Shown here: in pieces, positions 12,826-24,327 of the stretch
Layout: each line of letters begins with the position of its first letter
How positions within the stretch are numbered: the stretch's first letter is position 1
Assembly (NCBI RefSeq): GCF_036785885.1
Contig: NC_092312.1
Location: 24,322,001-24,386,000, forward strand
Origin: Coffea arabica
Lineage: Eukaryota > Streptophyta > Magnoliopsida > Gentianales > Rubiaceae
Length of the DNA: 64,000 nucleotides
Direction of reading: 5' to 3'
Notes under the pieces: model-generated
Databases searched by the model: none
What the model saw: only the letters and a program-made list of their open reading frames with translations
What the model was told of the DNA's origin: nothing
Position numbers and translations under genes: made by a program

Positions 12826-13315
12826 ACTGCTTCCTCCGTCCTATTTTGATAGTCCTATTTTTCTTTTTCGTCTATTCTAAATTATAATTCATTTTTCAAT
12901 TGAAAAATGTAGTTATCTTTTAATTTTTCTAAAATACCCTTATTCAATATAGGTTGTTATTAGTATAAACTACCTTATTTAATATAGATTGTTAATCTAT
13001 CCCATTTAATATATTTAGATTTTTTAAAACATATTGATATATGAAAAGCCAACTTTGTTATTCTTTCAAGCTTATTCATATTAGTAGGGAAACAAACAAT
13101 GTCATCAATTCAAGTGAAATAATGTAAAATGAGGATTGATTCTTTTTTAACCATCAATTCAAGTTTCCATGAATAATTAATATAAAGTTGTATTTTATTT
13201 AATGTAAGGGTATTTTAGAAAAATAGCAACCCAAATTTGTTTTTCCAACAAAATTAACTATTTTTTTTAAACTATGTGAAAAAAAACTATGACTATTAAA
13301 ATGGGATGGAGAAAG
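12826..13315. mobile_element. Stowaway-like MITE just upstream of the PP2C gene
   Basis: The left end reads CTTCCTCCGTCCTATTTTGA and the complement of the right end reads CTTTCTCCATCCCATTTTAA, both continuing into (T/A)TAGTC. TA dinucleotides flank both ends. At about 490 bp it is long for a Stowaway MITE and the interior is AT-rich. It sits within about 250 bp of the PP2C start and so lies in the promoter region of that gene. Confidence 0.65.
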
Positions 13316-13813
13316 TATTAACAAGGGGTTCTAAAATGTTAGTTATTTATTTTAAGGTTCATTTTATCGTTATCGGAACACCTTACACAAAAAAAAGAAG
13401 GTGAACCATTATCAAACCTTTAAAATTACCACTACCTTCTTTAATTGCAACACTTATTTCGAAAAGAATTTACTCATTGCATATAAAATAACACCAGACT
13501 CATTTCTTATTTGCTTTTCGAAGGACACTAAATAGCCAAACCCTTGTTTTAAGTCATTTACAAGAGTCTTTTGGTACGAGAGTTTCTTATAGTGTAAGGA
13601 TATTGCTTTCTGAAGTTCTGGAGTCAAGAAGACAGAAATGGTTAATTATGGCATGCAGCATAAAAGAATACTAGCAACTTTCATTTGTTTAATGCGAAAA
13701 TCCACACTCTAGATGATTAAGCCTACGTTTGATTCTGTATTTTGTTTAGGATCAATTTTATATACACGACAAATATAAAAAAATTTACTTAGATCTTTGT
13801 CTCATGTTGCAAT

Positions 13814-14159
13814 CATGGTTCAAAGTCGCGGTCGCTGTTCCGGTCGCGGTTTGGACCGTTCCACATCAGTCTCGGCATATCGATCGCGGTCTCGGCGAGA
13901 TGCAAATTTTTGAAATATTTAATATTCTAAAAATTGTAAAAAATATGATAAACAAAAATAATTTTAAAAATTAGTAAAAATAATAAAAATTCGAGTTGGC
14001 TCGGGATGACTTGGAGTGATTCGATGTGACTCGGCCGTTTCAATCCTTTACGGTGACATCTCGACGAGTTGAGTATCTCGGTATCGTTTCGTCATGGTAT
14101 CATATCGGCGATGGTCGAAACGTCGAGTCTCTCGGTCTCGGCCGAGTCTTCGAACCATG
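13814..14159. mobile_element. hAT-type MITE with CG-rich ends
   Basis: The terminal inverted repeat CATGGTTC(A/G)AAG is present at both ends, flanked by a perfect 8-bp target duplication GTTGCAAT (13806-13813 and 14160-14167). The outer roughly 100 bp on each side are rich in TCG/CGG motifs while the centre is almost pure A/T. It lies between the functional PP2C gene and its pseudogene copy and encodes no protein. Confidence 0.85.
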
Positions 14160-14394
14160 GTTGCAATAAGAACTCATACAAGTAAATATTTGTTCATGTT
14201 CGATCATCTTATATTCACTCGTGTAAACATCTCCTCACAATCAACACAGTAACATAAACCCTAAGGGTTAAATTTACATTCCTATTTATTTTACCGAATT
14301 CAATCCTGATTCACTACAAAAACGTTTCAGATCAAAGTGGAATAATTAATGCTTTTCCACACAAACACAGACAAAAATCATCCTCCGGTTAGTG

Positions 14395-15174
14395 GCTGAT
14401 GAATGTCAGCAACAACCACAGTTAATTATATCACCAATCTCGCCGCCAGTACGCCTAGCGTTTCCATCCTTTTGGCTTTCCACTGCAAAAGGAGTAATTG
14501 CCGATTTACTTAAAAGACTTCCCTAAAGCAAACTCAGCAATTTTCATGGCCAAAAGACTCGGAAAGTCATGATCTTGCTTCCCTTTTCTCACCAGCTCTT
14601 CAAGTTCTCCATCATGCACGTTATCAAACAATCCATCTGTTCCTGCAACAATAACATCTTCTGGTTCCACATCCATCTTAATCTCCTCAGCTAAGCGTAC
14701 ATCATACAACCCGCTTCCTAATTGATACGGAACATTAAATCTATGCTGCTGCACTGGCGATTTGTAGGAGATTTTTCCACCTCTTAATATGAACAAATCC
14801 GCCGTCTCCCACATTTATCGCCTGCAATTTGTTACAACACTAGCTGTAGATGTACCTTTGGCATTGGTTTTGTAGAAAGCTTCGTTCAAAGCCTTTCTTG
14901 GATTAATGGGGTGCTTTTGGTTCATGATGGTAAAAATTGTGTTAGGCACTAGTTTTCTTGAATATTCTTCTCCGGAATCAATACCCTTTCCAGCCCAACT
15001 CCAGACCCCATCAGCAACTCCAAAAGTCTGCCGTCTTGGCAAAACAAAGTCAGCATCTTCTCCTTCAGCCCGTAATGAATTCTTGTCCCTCGGCAGCAAA
15101 ACTTCTTCCAAAACGACGAGGAACCTTTCTTCTCGGGGCAGCCCTTCCAATGGTTTAGGGTTATTGATAAACAT
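14395..15174 (-). pseudogene. Decayed tandem copy of the PP2C gene
   Basis: The two reading frames at 15174-14815 and 14814-14506 together parallel the neighbouring PP2C protein. The first retains DADFVLPR, GVADGVWSWAGKGIDSGEEY and ALNEAFYKTNAKGTSTA. The second retains SPVQQHRFNVPYQLG, AEEIKMDVEP and VAGTDGLFDNVH. Damage includes DGVGGW altered to DGVWSW, loss of the segment equivalent to LALHNDCLHA with a frame change around 14815-14840, and a stop after ALGKSF. A remnant further down (about 14505-14395) still reads TPFAVESQKDGN, followed by GGEIGD in place of GGKNDD. The metal-site aspartate pair near the C-terminus is therefore lost. The copy is best read as a non-functional tandem duplicate. 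Confidence 0.85.
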
Positions 15175-15540
15175 CTTTCTTGATCAAGTACAAAAAACAC
15201 AAAGTTGGAGAAATTAAACTATCTGCAACTGTGTGTTTGGATGGGGGAATTTGGATGGATTTGATTTCAATCCCTTCGCTCAAATCTCTTGGCTGTTTGG
15301 ATAACCTTAAAAGGATTTGGATTTGAAATTCATCGAAATTTTTGTAGTTCAAAGCGAAGGAATTCACTCAAAACACACGTCATTTCAAATTCCTCCGAAC
15401 AACTTCTTGTATCTCTTTCTGAAAATGTTTCTCATTTTTTTAAAAGCGTGAACCGAAGAATGGATCAAAACTACCTGTTGGTGTTCGTAGCATGTGGTTG
15501 AGAAAAAAGAAAACCCAGTTTATGTAAATAAATCTGTGCA
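15175..15540. other. Upstream flank of the PP2C pseudogene
   Basis: No gene is seen. The block around 15229-15330 contains two GTTTGGAT motifs (tgtgtttggatgg and ctgtttggata), reminiscent of MITE termini, with a diverged related stretch near 16020-16090 that repeats the TTCAAATCCCTC motif. The promoter of the ancestral duplicate was presumably here but cannot be recognised. Confidence 0.4.
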
Positions 15541-15590
15541 TGTTATGGAATTTCTGGGTCTTGTACGGATAGGTTAACCTTTTCGTAACA
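15541..15590 (+). repeat. 5' LTR of the SMART element
   Basis: A 50-bp repeat beginning TG and ending CA, 49 of 50 bases identical to the repeat at 15718-15767. Confidence 0.93.
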
Positions 15591-15717
15591 ATGGTATCAG
15601 AGCCAGGCAACGAACCCAACATCCCAGATTCGAATCTCGCAGAGGCTCTGCCTCCTTGAAAGGGGAGTCCCAAAATTACCAGGCCGTCGAGGACGTCGGC
15701 CTCTAAGGAGGGGCGTT

Positions 15718-15767
15718 TGTTATGGAATTTCTGGGTCTTGTACAGATAGGTTAACCTTTTCGTAACA
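15718..15767 (+). repeat. 3' LTR of the SMART element
   Basis: A 50-bp repeat beginning TG and ending CA, directly preceded by the purine-rich tract and followed by target-duplication copy GTGCA. Confidence 0.93.
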
Positions 15768-18700
15768 GTGCACCGTAAGAAGGAGCAGTTGGCCGGTGAA
15801 TTAATCGGAAAATAGTTACAGAAACCGAAGTGATGCCCCTATATCATTATGGCTTCAAACCTTCGATCGGAGAAGAAAACGAAGAATGGAAAATTCAACT
15901 TCAACCCCTAAACATTTTTATTGTTTAGTTTTTGCCCCATGTTAATATTAAATGTCAATTTCTTTCATCATATAACAACCTTTAGCGAAACATAATAATG
16001 TATTTCGATTAGATATGAATTTTAAATTTACTCATTTCAAATGCTGCATCGATATCAAACTCCTCATTGAATTCAAATCCCTCAAAGTAGCTTTTCAGAA
16101 TGATCATAAATTAACTCTTATCTAAACTTTTAGATAACGCAGAATGATCATTACATTTGTATTATTTCCACCTTCAGCGTTATCTAATCTAAACTTGCAT
16201 ATGTAATGAAATCACAAATACATGAAACTAGCATTTATTCGGGTCAAAAAATCGTGTGACCCTGGATTCTACAAATGGTTATTAAAGAAGGGGATAGACT
16301 GCTTGGACTTGGACATTGGCTGAAACCTGAAAGAACTCCTCCACTTGCTCGGGTCCTATTCTCATGTTCTGAGTGGGTATGTTCAATCTTTATCATTTTC
16401 AGAAGATAGAAAACAAAGCTCTCCAACTCAAAAGACTCCACAACGATGGCTGTATTCATCCCCAGGAATGACCTGACAAAAATGTAATATCACAACCATC
16501 CTTGAGGGAGACCCAAACTTAAGTACCTTCAATGTACCTTCTTCTGATGAAGACAAATGTGATAGAAGAAATCATTAGCAAAAGAGGCATTACTGATCTT
16601 GCCTTGCCAAATGATTAAATTGGAGATCTAGCCAGTAAACCAGTTAATGAATCTATCTCTGAGAAACCTTGCGCTTCTTGGCTACTTAGACATCATGATG
16701 TTTACAAGACTAGGTAAACCCACCAGCCTGCCAACTTTGTTCCTGACAACCGGTGCCACAGTTGACAAAGAACCAAGAAGGCTGTCCTAGGATCGATGAA
16801 ACTGAGACTATCTTCAGAAATCTTGTGCTTCTTGAATTACATTATTCCCATGATGCTCAGAAGCCCAGATGAACCGACTAACCTGCAAACCTTATTCCAG
16901 AAAACCGGTGCTAGAGTTGACAAACAAGGCTGTCCTACACTTGACAAACGAGATTTCATGTGCAAGCGGAAAAGGGAATGGTGACATTGTTTTCGCCTCA
17001 GCTTTACCCGGTGCTCCTCCAGATATGTATCTTCTGGAGGGAATAGGAAGAACATGTATAATTGACTTCACAGTTCTTGGTGTTTCACGCAATGATGTGA
17101 TCAATGAACAGGAAAGGGCACAGGAAATTGATATGATGGTGAACTTTCAGTTTTAGAAACTTCTTGAAACTTTTCTTATCTGATGTCTCTTGAATGAGCT
17201 TTAGATTTAACTAATCTTAAACAAAAAAGATTTTTGAATATGTGTATCGACAACTTTTCCCTAATTGAATCATCCATAAGAAAAACTTGAATTTCTGATT
17301 CTCAAGCAGTTTATGTTCAATTCATTCTACAAAAACACTAGCTAGAAAGGAAGTTAGAAAAGTATTGACTAACAAAGTTCTCTGACTCCATCTGTATCCT
17401 TTTAGCTAGGCAGTCTTAATTGTGATGACCCAATATCCCAACCATCTTCCATTGAATCAAAACTTCAATTTCCTTGAGGTCTCATATGCGATAACAATCA
17501 TGGAATTCTGAAATGAGGCTTAGATTTTAACTAACCTATATGATAAAGTTTTCCGAAAATGCATCTTGGTATGTCTGTCTCAATATTTTAATCATTCATA
17601 AAATCTCTTGTTTCTAATTATCTGAAAAATCTTGCTTTTCAGGCTTAACAAAAAAAAAATTCAAATACATGCAGATATTTCTAGTATTAACACTGTCAGG
17701 TAATAGCTGGCTATACTTGTAATACGCCATCCCTTTTCTTTTTCTTTTTCTTTTCCTGAAAGTGTAATACTGACATTCTACGTTTTGAGGACTATAGATT
17801 AGTTTAGATAGAGAGATCTCCACTTTAATTTTCCCAATACAACTCAAAATGTAGATCAGAGGTTAAACAATAGGGAGCAGAGATTTTTTTTTTTCCAGGA
17901 ATTGATGATACAATGAACGTTAGTGTTCATTCATAGGTTTAGAGTTCTTTCCCATGCTTTATAAGTACAGAAACAAATACACTAGTGTTATCTGAGAATG
18001 ACTAAACAACAGTAAGGGAATACCTGCTATACACGATTTATGTATCTTGTCACTCACCTGGAGATGACGTGAGAGAAGAAATAGACGCCCAAACAACGTT
18101 TCAAAGTTTCTGAAATTAAACTGCATCATCAGATCTTCTGATTATTTTGTTCACAGTGAGGCAAGCAGACAGGGTCCAGAAATGGATAAGGTTTTTACAA
18201 GAGAGGATAAGTCAAGGCCACATTCAGCAATTCTTGTGAGCAACCTGGTTTCACAACTTTTTCCACCTGTGACAAGAAAACTTGCTAGACTAAGATTCAG
18301 ATATGATAGCAAAGACGTAAAACATAATTTGCTTCAAGCCTTCCACAGAATTCAATATGGATTGATATGATTCCTAGCTCTGAATTAAGATCATCTTGAC
18401 CCTACTTTCTTGTTCATTCCATCATCATAAATGACCAAAAGTCTCTTGTGACCGGAATTGGAGGATATAGTTGGATATTAATGCACATAAAACTGCACCT
18501 TTGTAAACATGGCATTCATTTGAGAGGAGCAGATCACCGCAGAATTACAAGGATTGGGTGAATACTCCACATACTGAATGGAAAAATTAAGACCCTTACT
18601 GGAATACAGTACTCATACCGTGTCCAGATAAAACTGCAACTCCTTTATCTTCCCAATGTATTCCTGATCATGAAAATTCAAATGATGCTCATATGACTGG

Positions 18701-21700
18701 AGACCTTCGTCATCCACCAAAAAATCATCTTTCAAGACATTCTCATGAACTGCCTTCCACATACTGTATCCAACACCAAAGAATATAGTGTGCAGTCGAT
18801 GCGCAGTATGAATATAAATGATTCAACTCAGTACACCAGATACCTAAGGAACATAAACTTTGGCTTTAGAAAAAAAAGAGGAACAGTGATGGCGAATTCA
18901 AGTCAAGCAACTCTTCTTTTTGCGTGTGAAGCATGCATACGTAGAACAATTGAGCCTTGGGCTATATAGTGAAGGAGGGTGGTGAATGTCTAAGCGAAAT
19001 AAGCAGATAAACAGAACCAAATTAGAACTACATTTTGATTATTATGAGGATGGACCAAATGAAACCAGAGACTATTGCTACTTCAATCATCTCAATGTCA
19101 ATTTGTAAAAGATGATTTTTAGCATGGGTTATGCTAGAGCCAGTAGCTCATGTGGTATACAATCCTTGATCAGGATTGTACAGTGTCTCTATGTGAGAAA
19201 ACTGATGAGTGCAAATTTTAGTCTTTCACGGACCTATCTTTACGCCGGTTAATTGCTCATAACACTAGCTAAGAGTCCATTTCTTATGCACGGTGCATTT
19301 AACAAACACCTTACACTTACTTTTTCTTTTTCTCAACAAATAATCAGAATTGCTTCACCCAAGATTTTCATTAAAAGATATCACAAAATTTCTCTAACAA
19401 GTCATGAAAGAAAATTTGCAATTACATGAATCTTTTATGTTACCAAACAAGCTTCCATTTTACATCAATAAAACACCACAAAATAAACAATTAATTGAAG
19501 ATGCATAAATTTTTTCTATTCAGAAATCAAAGCTTCTTTCTGGCTTCTCTCATCTTGTTTAGATACTAGAGAAGACAGATCTAATCTTCAGTACAATTTC
19601 CATGGCACAAACTAAAATCACAGTGAGATACAAAGCAGATAATTTGTAAGTAACCAGGGCAAAACTAACTTGCGTCTAACATGAATAGCAGTAAGTAATT
19701 TGCCACAATTAAGCTTATGGACACAAAGAAAGGAAAAGAAATCCCTTTCCAGAAATTAACATATGGAACTAAAGAACACTTTGAAGTGTAGAAAATATTT
19801 GTAATTTTCAATTAATTGCATAACTAATATAAACCACCACTTAGGACTTCCAAAATGAAATATTCATGAATGCATATGGCACAACAGAGATCTAGTTTAT
19901 CATCAATCATCACACCATCAAGTTTTCTTCTGCAGACATTGCCTTTTCCTGATTAGGTCTACAAGCTGTGAAAGCACAAATGCAAAATGTTTCCTTGTAC
20001 ACATAACTAACATATCTATTGACAAGACAAATATATAACCGAGGACCCTTATACGTTCATTGAAGTGAACCAAACCGGCTGTGAAGCTGTTTCCTCTACA
20101 GCTACAATTTGCTAGCCAAGAGTATAAAACAACCAAAAAATTTAATACGTAAAACAAAAAAGGAGGAAAAAATTTTTTTTGGGGATTTGTGTTGGGGGGG
20201 GTGGTTAACACTGAAAATTAACTGCATGAAAAATTTTTAAAATCCCAAAAAATAAAAAGATAATCAAGAGAATGAAACATTTGATATGCCGTGCTCATCG
20301 AGAGCTCAGATGGCACAGAGGAGGTAAAAGTGTTGAAGCACAACACACAAGGAGTGCTCGGTTTTGTTTGAAGTGCATCTCCCAATTCATAATGCAATGA
20401 AAGCAAATGGAAATTGAATATAATACAAACATTTTTCCTTTTCCTAACTAAACACTAGCATTTTAAGATATTTCCAACAATATAGTTCCAAACAGATTTA
20501 TGTAGTCTACTTGACCTCTATATCTGAAACGATCGAATCATGGTCTATCAAGCTAAGATAAGCAAAACCCAGTTGGAAAATTGATCATTTGCCGACAACA
20601 AAAGATAACAACCACAAAAACCTCAACTTTCAAGATACCAGAAAAAGAATTTCCTACCCACGGACAGCAAAAGATCAACTGAATCTTGTATGAAGGTTTC
20701 AATCACATGATTATGTAATTAATGTGAATCTATTTAAATTCTCCCAGCTAATGTTACAGAAACCATGCCCAAGATTCATAGAATCTCCCATTCATGTCAA
20801 GGTGAAATTCATGTATAGCAGAACAGAATCTTCAAAGATAAACAAATACTAGTGGTAGCGGCGGGGATAACAGAAGAAGACTAAAAAAAACTAGCAGACA
20901 AGGTCACCTGATTCTTCAGGAACTGGAAATCTAGCTATCTTCAGTCGACAGACGATGCAAGAGGGAGATTCCAGATTCCCGAGCTTGGTATTTTCAAGTC
21001 TTCCTCTTTCCCCCTTTTTTCTACATTATTTTTTGGGATTGATGCACCTATGTTTCAATATGCACCTTGCTTTGCCCACTGTTACACTTATGTCCTCTCA
21101 AGTCTCAAATTCTCAATCTCATTTTTGCTATTTTGTAGGTAAAATTACAATTTTGGTCGTTGGATATCTATCTCTCGATTTGGTGCATGTCATCCTTACA
21201 CAGGGCCATGCTCATCTTCTTTGTATCATTCCAATTTGTATTGTTCCAATTTTATCGGATATGTACCTTGTATCCCTTTGTTTAGTTTTATTTTTTATAG
21301 ATAAAAAGTTTGAGTGAATTTAATTCCAGTCAACGCCATCGATTAGAGTTTGTTTTCGGGATTGTAGGTGGTTTATATCGTTCACCAATACAACTCTCAT
21401 ATTAACAATAAAATTTAAACACTTATTAGTTATTTGTTGGAGTTATAATTAACTCTTATGTCAATTGCAATGAAATACTGATCTTTTACGACTTCCTTAA
21501 AATTATTTCTGATTAGAAATGCTTGATAATCTCAAAATTGGTTAGAAATTTTTTTGTATAAATTTAACGAAATATAGAAAATGCTCCGTTAAACAAATTG
21601 TAAATATTGGAATTGTAATTAGTAATATGCAAAAACCAAAGGTGATTAATGATTGGTACGACTTGCAACTATAAAAAAAAAAATTGTAGATTGCAAAGAC

Positions 21701-21822
21701 ATTGGAAAATAAGTGCAAAAATGAATAGGATAAAGCCATGGACGTTTGAACGGCACTTATGAGCTGTGCAAGTCATTGACACGAATTTTGGGTATTCATA
21801 ATTGTTTATTGTTTTACATAAT
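15768..21822. other. Intergenic, no supported gene
   Basis: No frame here has recognisable protein content or a plausible exon chain. Between 16620 and 16940 there is an imperfect duplication: blocks around the words cttcttg, catgatg, accggtgc(c/t)a and gttgacaaa occur in the same order near 16670-16770 and 16830-16930. The remainder is AT-rich with scattered homopolymers (for example a T run followed by GGGG and a G8 tract on the plus strand at 20172-20210). A long noncoding transcript cannot be excluded. Confidence 0.55.
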
Positions 21823-21998
21823 TGTGTTTGGATAGCGTTTTATTTGAAATATTTGAAATAATTACTATAGTATCTTTTGTGATGTGATGTGATATATATG
21901 AAATAAAAAGATATTTAAGAATATAAATATGTTGATTGAAAAATGTGTTTATGATATAAGCGAAATATTATTTGAAAAAATTTAACTATCCAAACACA
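21823..21998. mobile_element. MITE, family B
   Basis: Bounded by a perfect 13-bp inverted repeat (TGTGTTTGGATAG and CTATCCAAACACA). The interior has the blocks gtgatgtgatgtgatatata and gttgattgaaaaatgtgttt that recur in other copies in this window (3524, 28572, 56657, 57226). No clear target duplication is visible. Confidence 0.7.
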
Positions 21999-22566
21999 TT
22001 TTGATCTCAAATATTTTTTGAAATTGTGTTTTGATTTCAAAGCCGCAACCAACATATTTCCCTCCTTGCTTCTTGAGAAGATTTAATTGATATATTTGGT
22101 TCTGCTTTTACAACTGTTTTGGTGCGTTCTGGACTTGTACTAATAAGTTCAGAACTAAGACCGATCGTCAAAAAAGTCATTGATTGGTGGGTGATCGCCT
22201 GTTCGGTACGGAACAACCGGCACGGAACAACCACTTGCAAAGATTGTTTCGTCCACATTCTTCGTCCCCTCTATCAAAATGATCAAAAAGAAAGGCAATG
22301 AAAGATTTTGAACTGAAAGTTCTTACTTACATTCCCTCATCCTTTATTATCCAATTCATTCCCCTCGCCCAATAACCCAATAAGAAGCGAGCTTACTTCT
22401 TCGTTTTCCTATGTTTGATCTCTTCTATTTTTGCCACGAACACTGTAGAGAATGAAGAGAGGCCACAAATAGATTCCTCTCATTGACACTTTTCAAGGCT
22501 TTACCTCTCCCTCCTAAATAAGTAACGGAAGCCTATTCCTTGGATTCTTTGGTACATTATATGCTA
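21999..22566. other. Intergenic spacer
   Basis: A short stretch between the family-B MITE and the first Helitron. Small open frames on both strands around 22040-22300 lack recognisable motifs. Nothing further is supported. Confidence 0.5.
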
Positions 22567-22579
22567 CTAGTTTTTTTGG

Positions 22580-22600
22580 CTCTCGTGCTGTGCACGAGAG
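22580..22600 (-). other. Helitron 1 terminal hairpin
   Basis: A perfect 9-bp inverted repeat with a 3-nt loop, ten positions from the CTAG terminus. This is the usual Helitron termination hairpin. Confidence 0.75.
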
Positions 22601-23201
22601 TGCCCAAGATCTTCTTAAATCAGTTTAAATCAAAAGTTAAACAAAGCATGTAATATTAGCAAAACAATGGTTATAAACTCATTAAAATGATTATATTCAA
22701 AATTTATTAAGCAAATCTAACTAGAATTATTATTAGGAAGTACATGAGTAGTCATCTTATCAACCACTTGATCAAGGTTCAAACTTGAATACTGATCAAT
22801 TCCTGCAGTCAAGTAATTAAGTATCAAATTAACCCTACACGAGGACATGCAACAAAGGCATTCAAATGAATCACAGAATCATCTTAAATCTCCTAAACTA
22901 AATACACACAATATAGCAATGAAGTCTTCCAATGAAAATTTGGGTAAAAAAGCAAATTTCAAGTGATACTTCATCATCATTCCACCAATCATGCTCCACA
23001 TATTAGCAGATAATTAGCAAGTATATAATCCTGGGATAACCACATAGAAATACTGCCTATCAGTGCCAATAATGGTTGGTGGACATTGGTGCTGCAGCAA
23101 TGCAGAATTGCTTGGCTTGACTATTTTGTAGTGGTTCAAACTTCTGTGTGGTACTTGGCATTCATAGAATTGCTGGGAAAGTAATATACTTCATTTGTGG
23201 T

Positions 23202-23348
23202 TGTTAAGAGAATGTAAGTATTATTGTAGATAATAAATTAGCAAGGATATTTTTGTAAATAGTTTGTTAGATTTGTATTCTTATAAATACTAGTTGGTCA
23301 CGCATAATACAGTGACTAGATATTTTTCTCCCAAAATACCTATTCTCA
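23202..23348 (+). repeat. 5' LTR of the copia element
   Basis: Starts TGTTAAGAGAATG and ends ATTCTCA. It contains TATAAATACTAG, a likely TATA box for element transcription, shared with the 3' LTR. Confidence 0.93.
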
Positions 23349-23360
23349 TGAAATCAGAGC
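23349..23360 (+). other. Degraded primer-binding site
   Basis: TGAAATCAGAGC directly follows the 5' LTR and matches the initiator tRNA-Met primer site TGGTATCAGAGC except for two bases. Confidence 0.8.
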
Positions 23361-23400
23361 AAAAGTCCTAGGGTTAGGGTTAAACATCTTACAAAAATCT

Positions 23401-23513
23401 TGTTCACGCGATATTGGTCATCGCGTGCTGTTCATGCGATACTGTTCATCGAGGGGGTACTGTTCACGCGTTATTGTTCACTCGTTAATGTTCAAAGATA
23501 CTGTTCATCGCGA
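23401..23513 (+). repeat. 14-bp periodic TGTTCA array in the copia leader
   Basis: The hexamer TGTTCA (once TGGTCA) starts at 23401, 23415, 23429, 23443, 23461, 23475, 23489 and 23502. Spacing is 14 bp except for one 18-bp and one 13-bp step. Units carry CpG-containing spacers such as CGCGATAC. It lies between the primer site and the first coding remnant. Confidence 0.9.
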
Positions 23514-23549
23514 ATTTTGACTGCTTTTTTGTTTGAAGTGTTATTCGCT

Positions 23550-24327
23550 ATGGTTAAAAATTTTACTAATGCGATTACCACTGACCAAACTGAATCAAGT
23601 TCTTCAGCACATGGGTCCCAAAAGACTTTTACTATATCCGAAAAAGATTATATTAAATTCCTACAGTACCAAACTACAAATCACGCATCTCTTTCCTCTG
23701 CTTCTTTAGCACAAAAAAGGTAATGTTATGGCTTGTTTATCCACATCCTCTAATTTTAATTCATGGATTATTGATTCCGGGGCTACTGATCATATGTCAG
23801 GTACCTCTAAAAATTTTTCTAATTTTCAAGAGTCTACTTCCTTTTCTCATGTTACTTTAGTTGATGGATCTACTACTAAAGTTAAAGGACTAGGCACTGT
23901 AAAAATTAATTCATCTCTTCCGATGTCTTCTGTTCTTTACGTACTCAATTTGCCATTTAATCTAATATCTATTAGTAAACTTACTAAATCTCTACAGTAT
24001 TTAGTTACTTTTTCTCCTGATTTTACTGTCATTCAGGATTTGAAGACAAAGAGAACGATTGATGGAGGGCATGAGTATAATAGTCTTTATATTCTCAACT
24101 CCAATAGTCCGATTGCATGTCCTGCTACTGTTTCTCCTCTTGAAATTCACTGTCGTTTGGGTCATCCTTCTTTACAAAATTTGAAAAAGTTGGTTCCTAC
24201 TTTGAGTCAGTTGTCTTCTTTAGAATATGAGTTTTGTCAGTTAAGAAAGCATCATTGTGTTTATTTTGCTCTTAGAGTCAATAAACGGATTTTTGAACCC
24301 TTTTTGTTAGTTCATTCTGATGTTTGA
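23550..24327 (+). pseudogene. Copia gag remnant, protease and start of integrase
   Basis: A gag-like C-terminal scrap (ISEKDYIKFLQYQT, about 23636-23677) runs directly up to the protease region. The gag core domain and CCHC zinc knuckle expected upstream are absent, implying a large deletion. The protease active site IDSGATDHMSG lies near 23770. A gag-pre-integrase block follows with HCRLGHPSLQNL near 24148 and the integrase start VHSDV, where a TGA stop at 24325 interrupts the frame. The usual CxxC of the integrase zinc site is altered (CQLRKHHC). Confidence 0.85.

Larger units (their letters stand above)
15541..15767 (+). mobile_element. Complete 227-bp miniature LTR retrotransposon (SMART/TRIM type)
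   Basis: Two 50-bp direct repeats (15541-15590 and 15718-15767) begin TGTTATGG and end CGTAACA, and differ at one base (a CpG G-to-A change at the CGGAT/CAGAT site). One base after the left repeat is TGGTATCAGAGCC (15592-15604), a perfect primer-binding site for initiator tRNA-Met. A purine-rich tract, AAGGAGGGGCG, precedes the right repeat. The element is bounded by a perfect 5-bp target duplication GTGCA (15536-15540 and 15768-15772). The 127-bp interior has no coding capacity, so it must have been mobilised by another retrotransposon. Size and layout fit the SMART class of very small LTR elements known from plants. Confidence 0.93.

Noticed and set aside
15620-15660. tRNA B-box-like word GATTCGAATCTC
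   Set aside because: It lies inside the SMART element, with no cloverleaf, so it is not a tRNA gene.
16690-16750. C/D-box snoRNA-like spacing (ATGATGT ... CTGA)
   Set aside because: The C box is imperfect, there is no terminal stem, and no convincing rRNA guide match could be judged.
22037-22301. Overlapping frames of 60-73 codons on both strands
   Set aside because: No recognisable motif, no splice context, and length is expected by chance.
23368-23386. Telomere-like CTAGGGTTAGGGTTA
   Set aside because: Only about two units, within the copia leader; not an interstitial telomere array.
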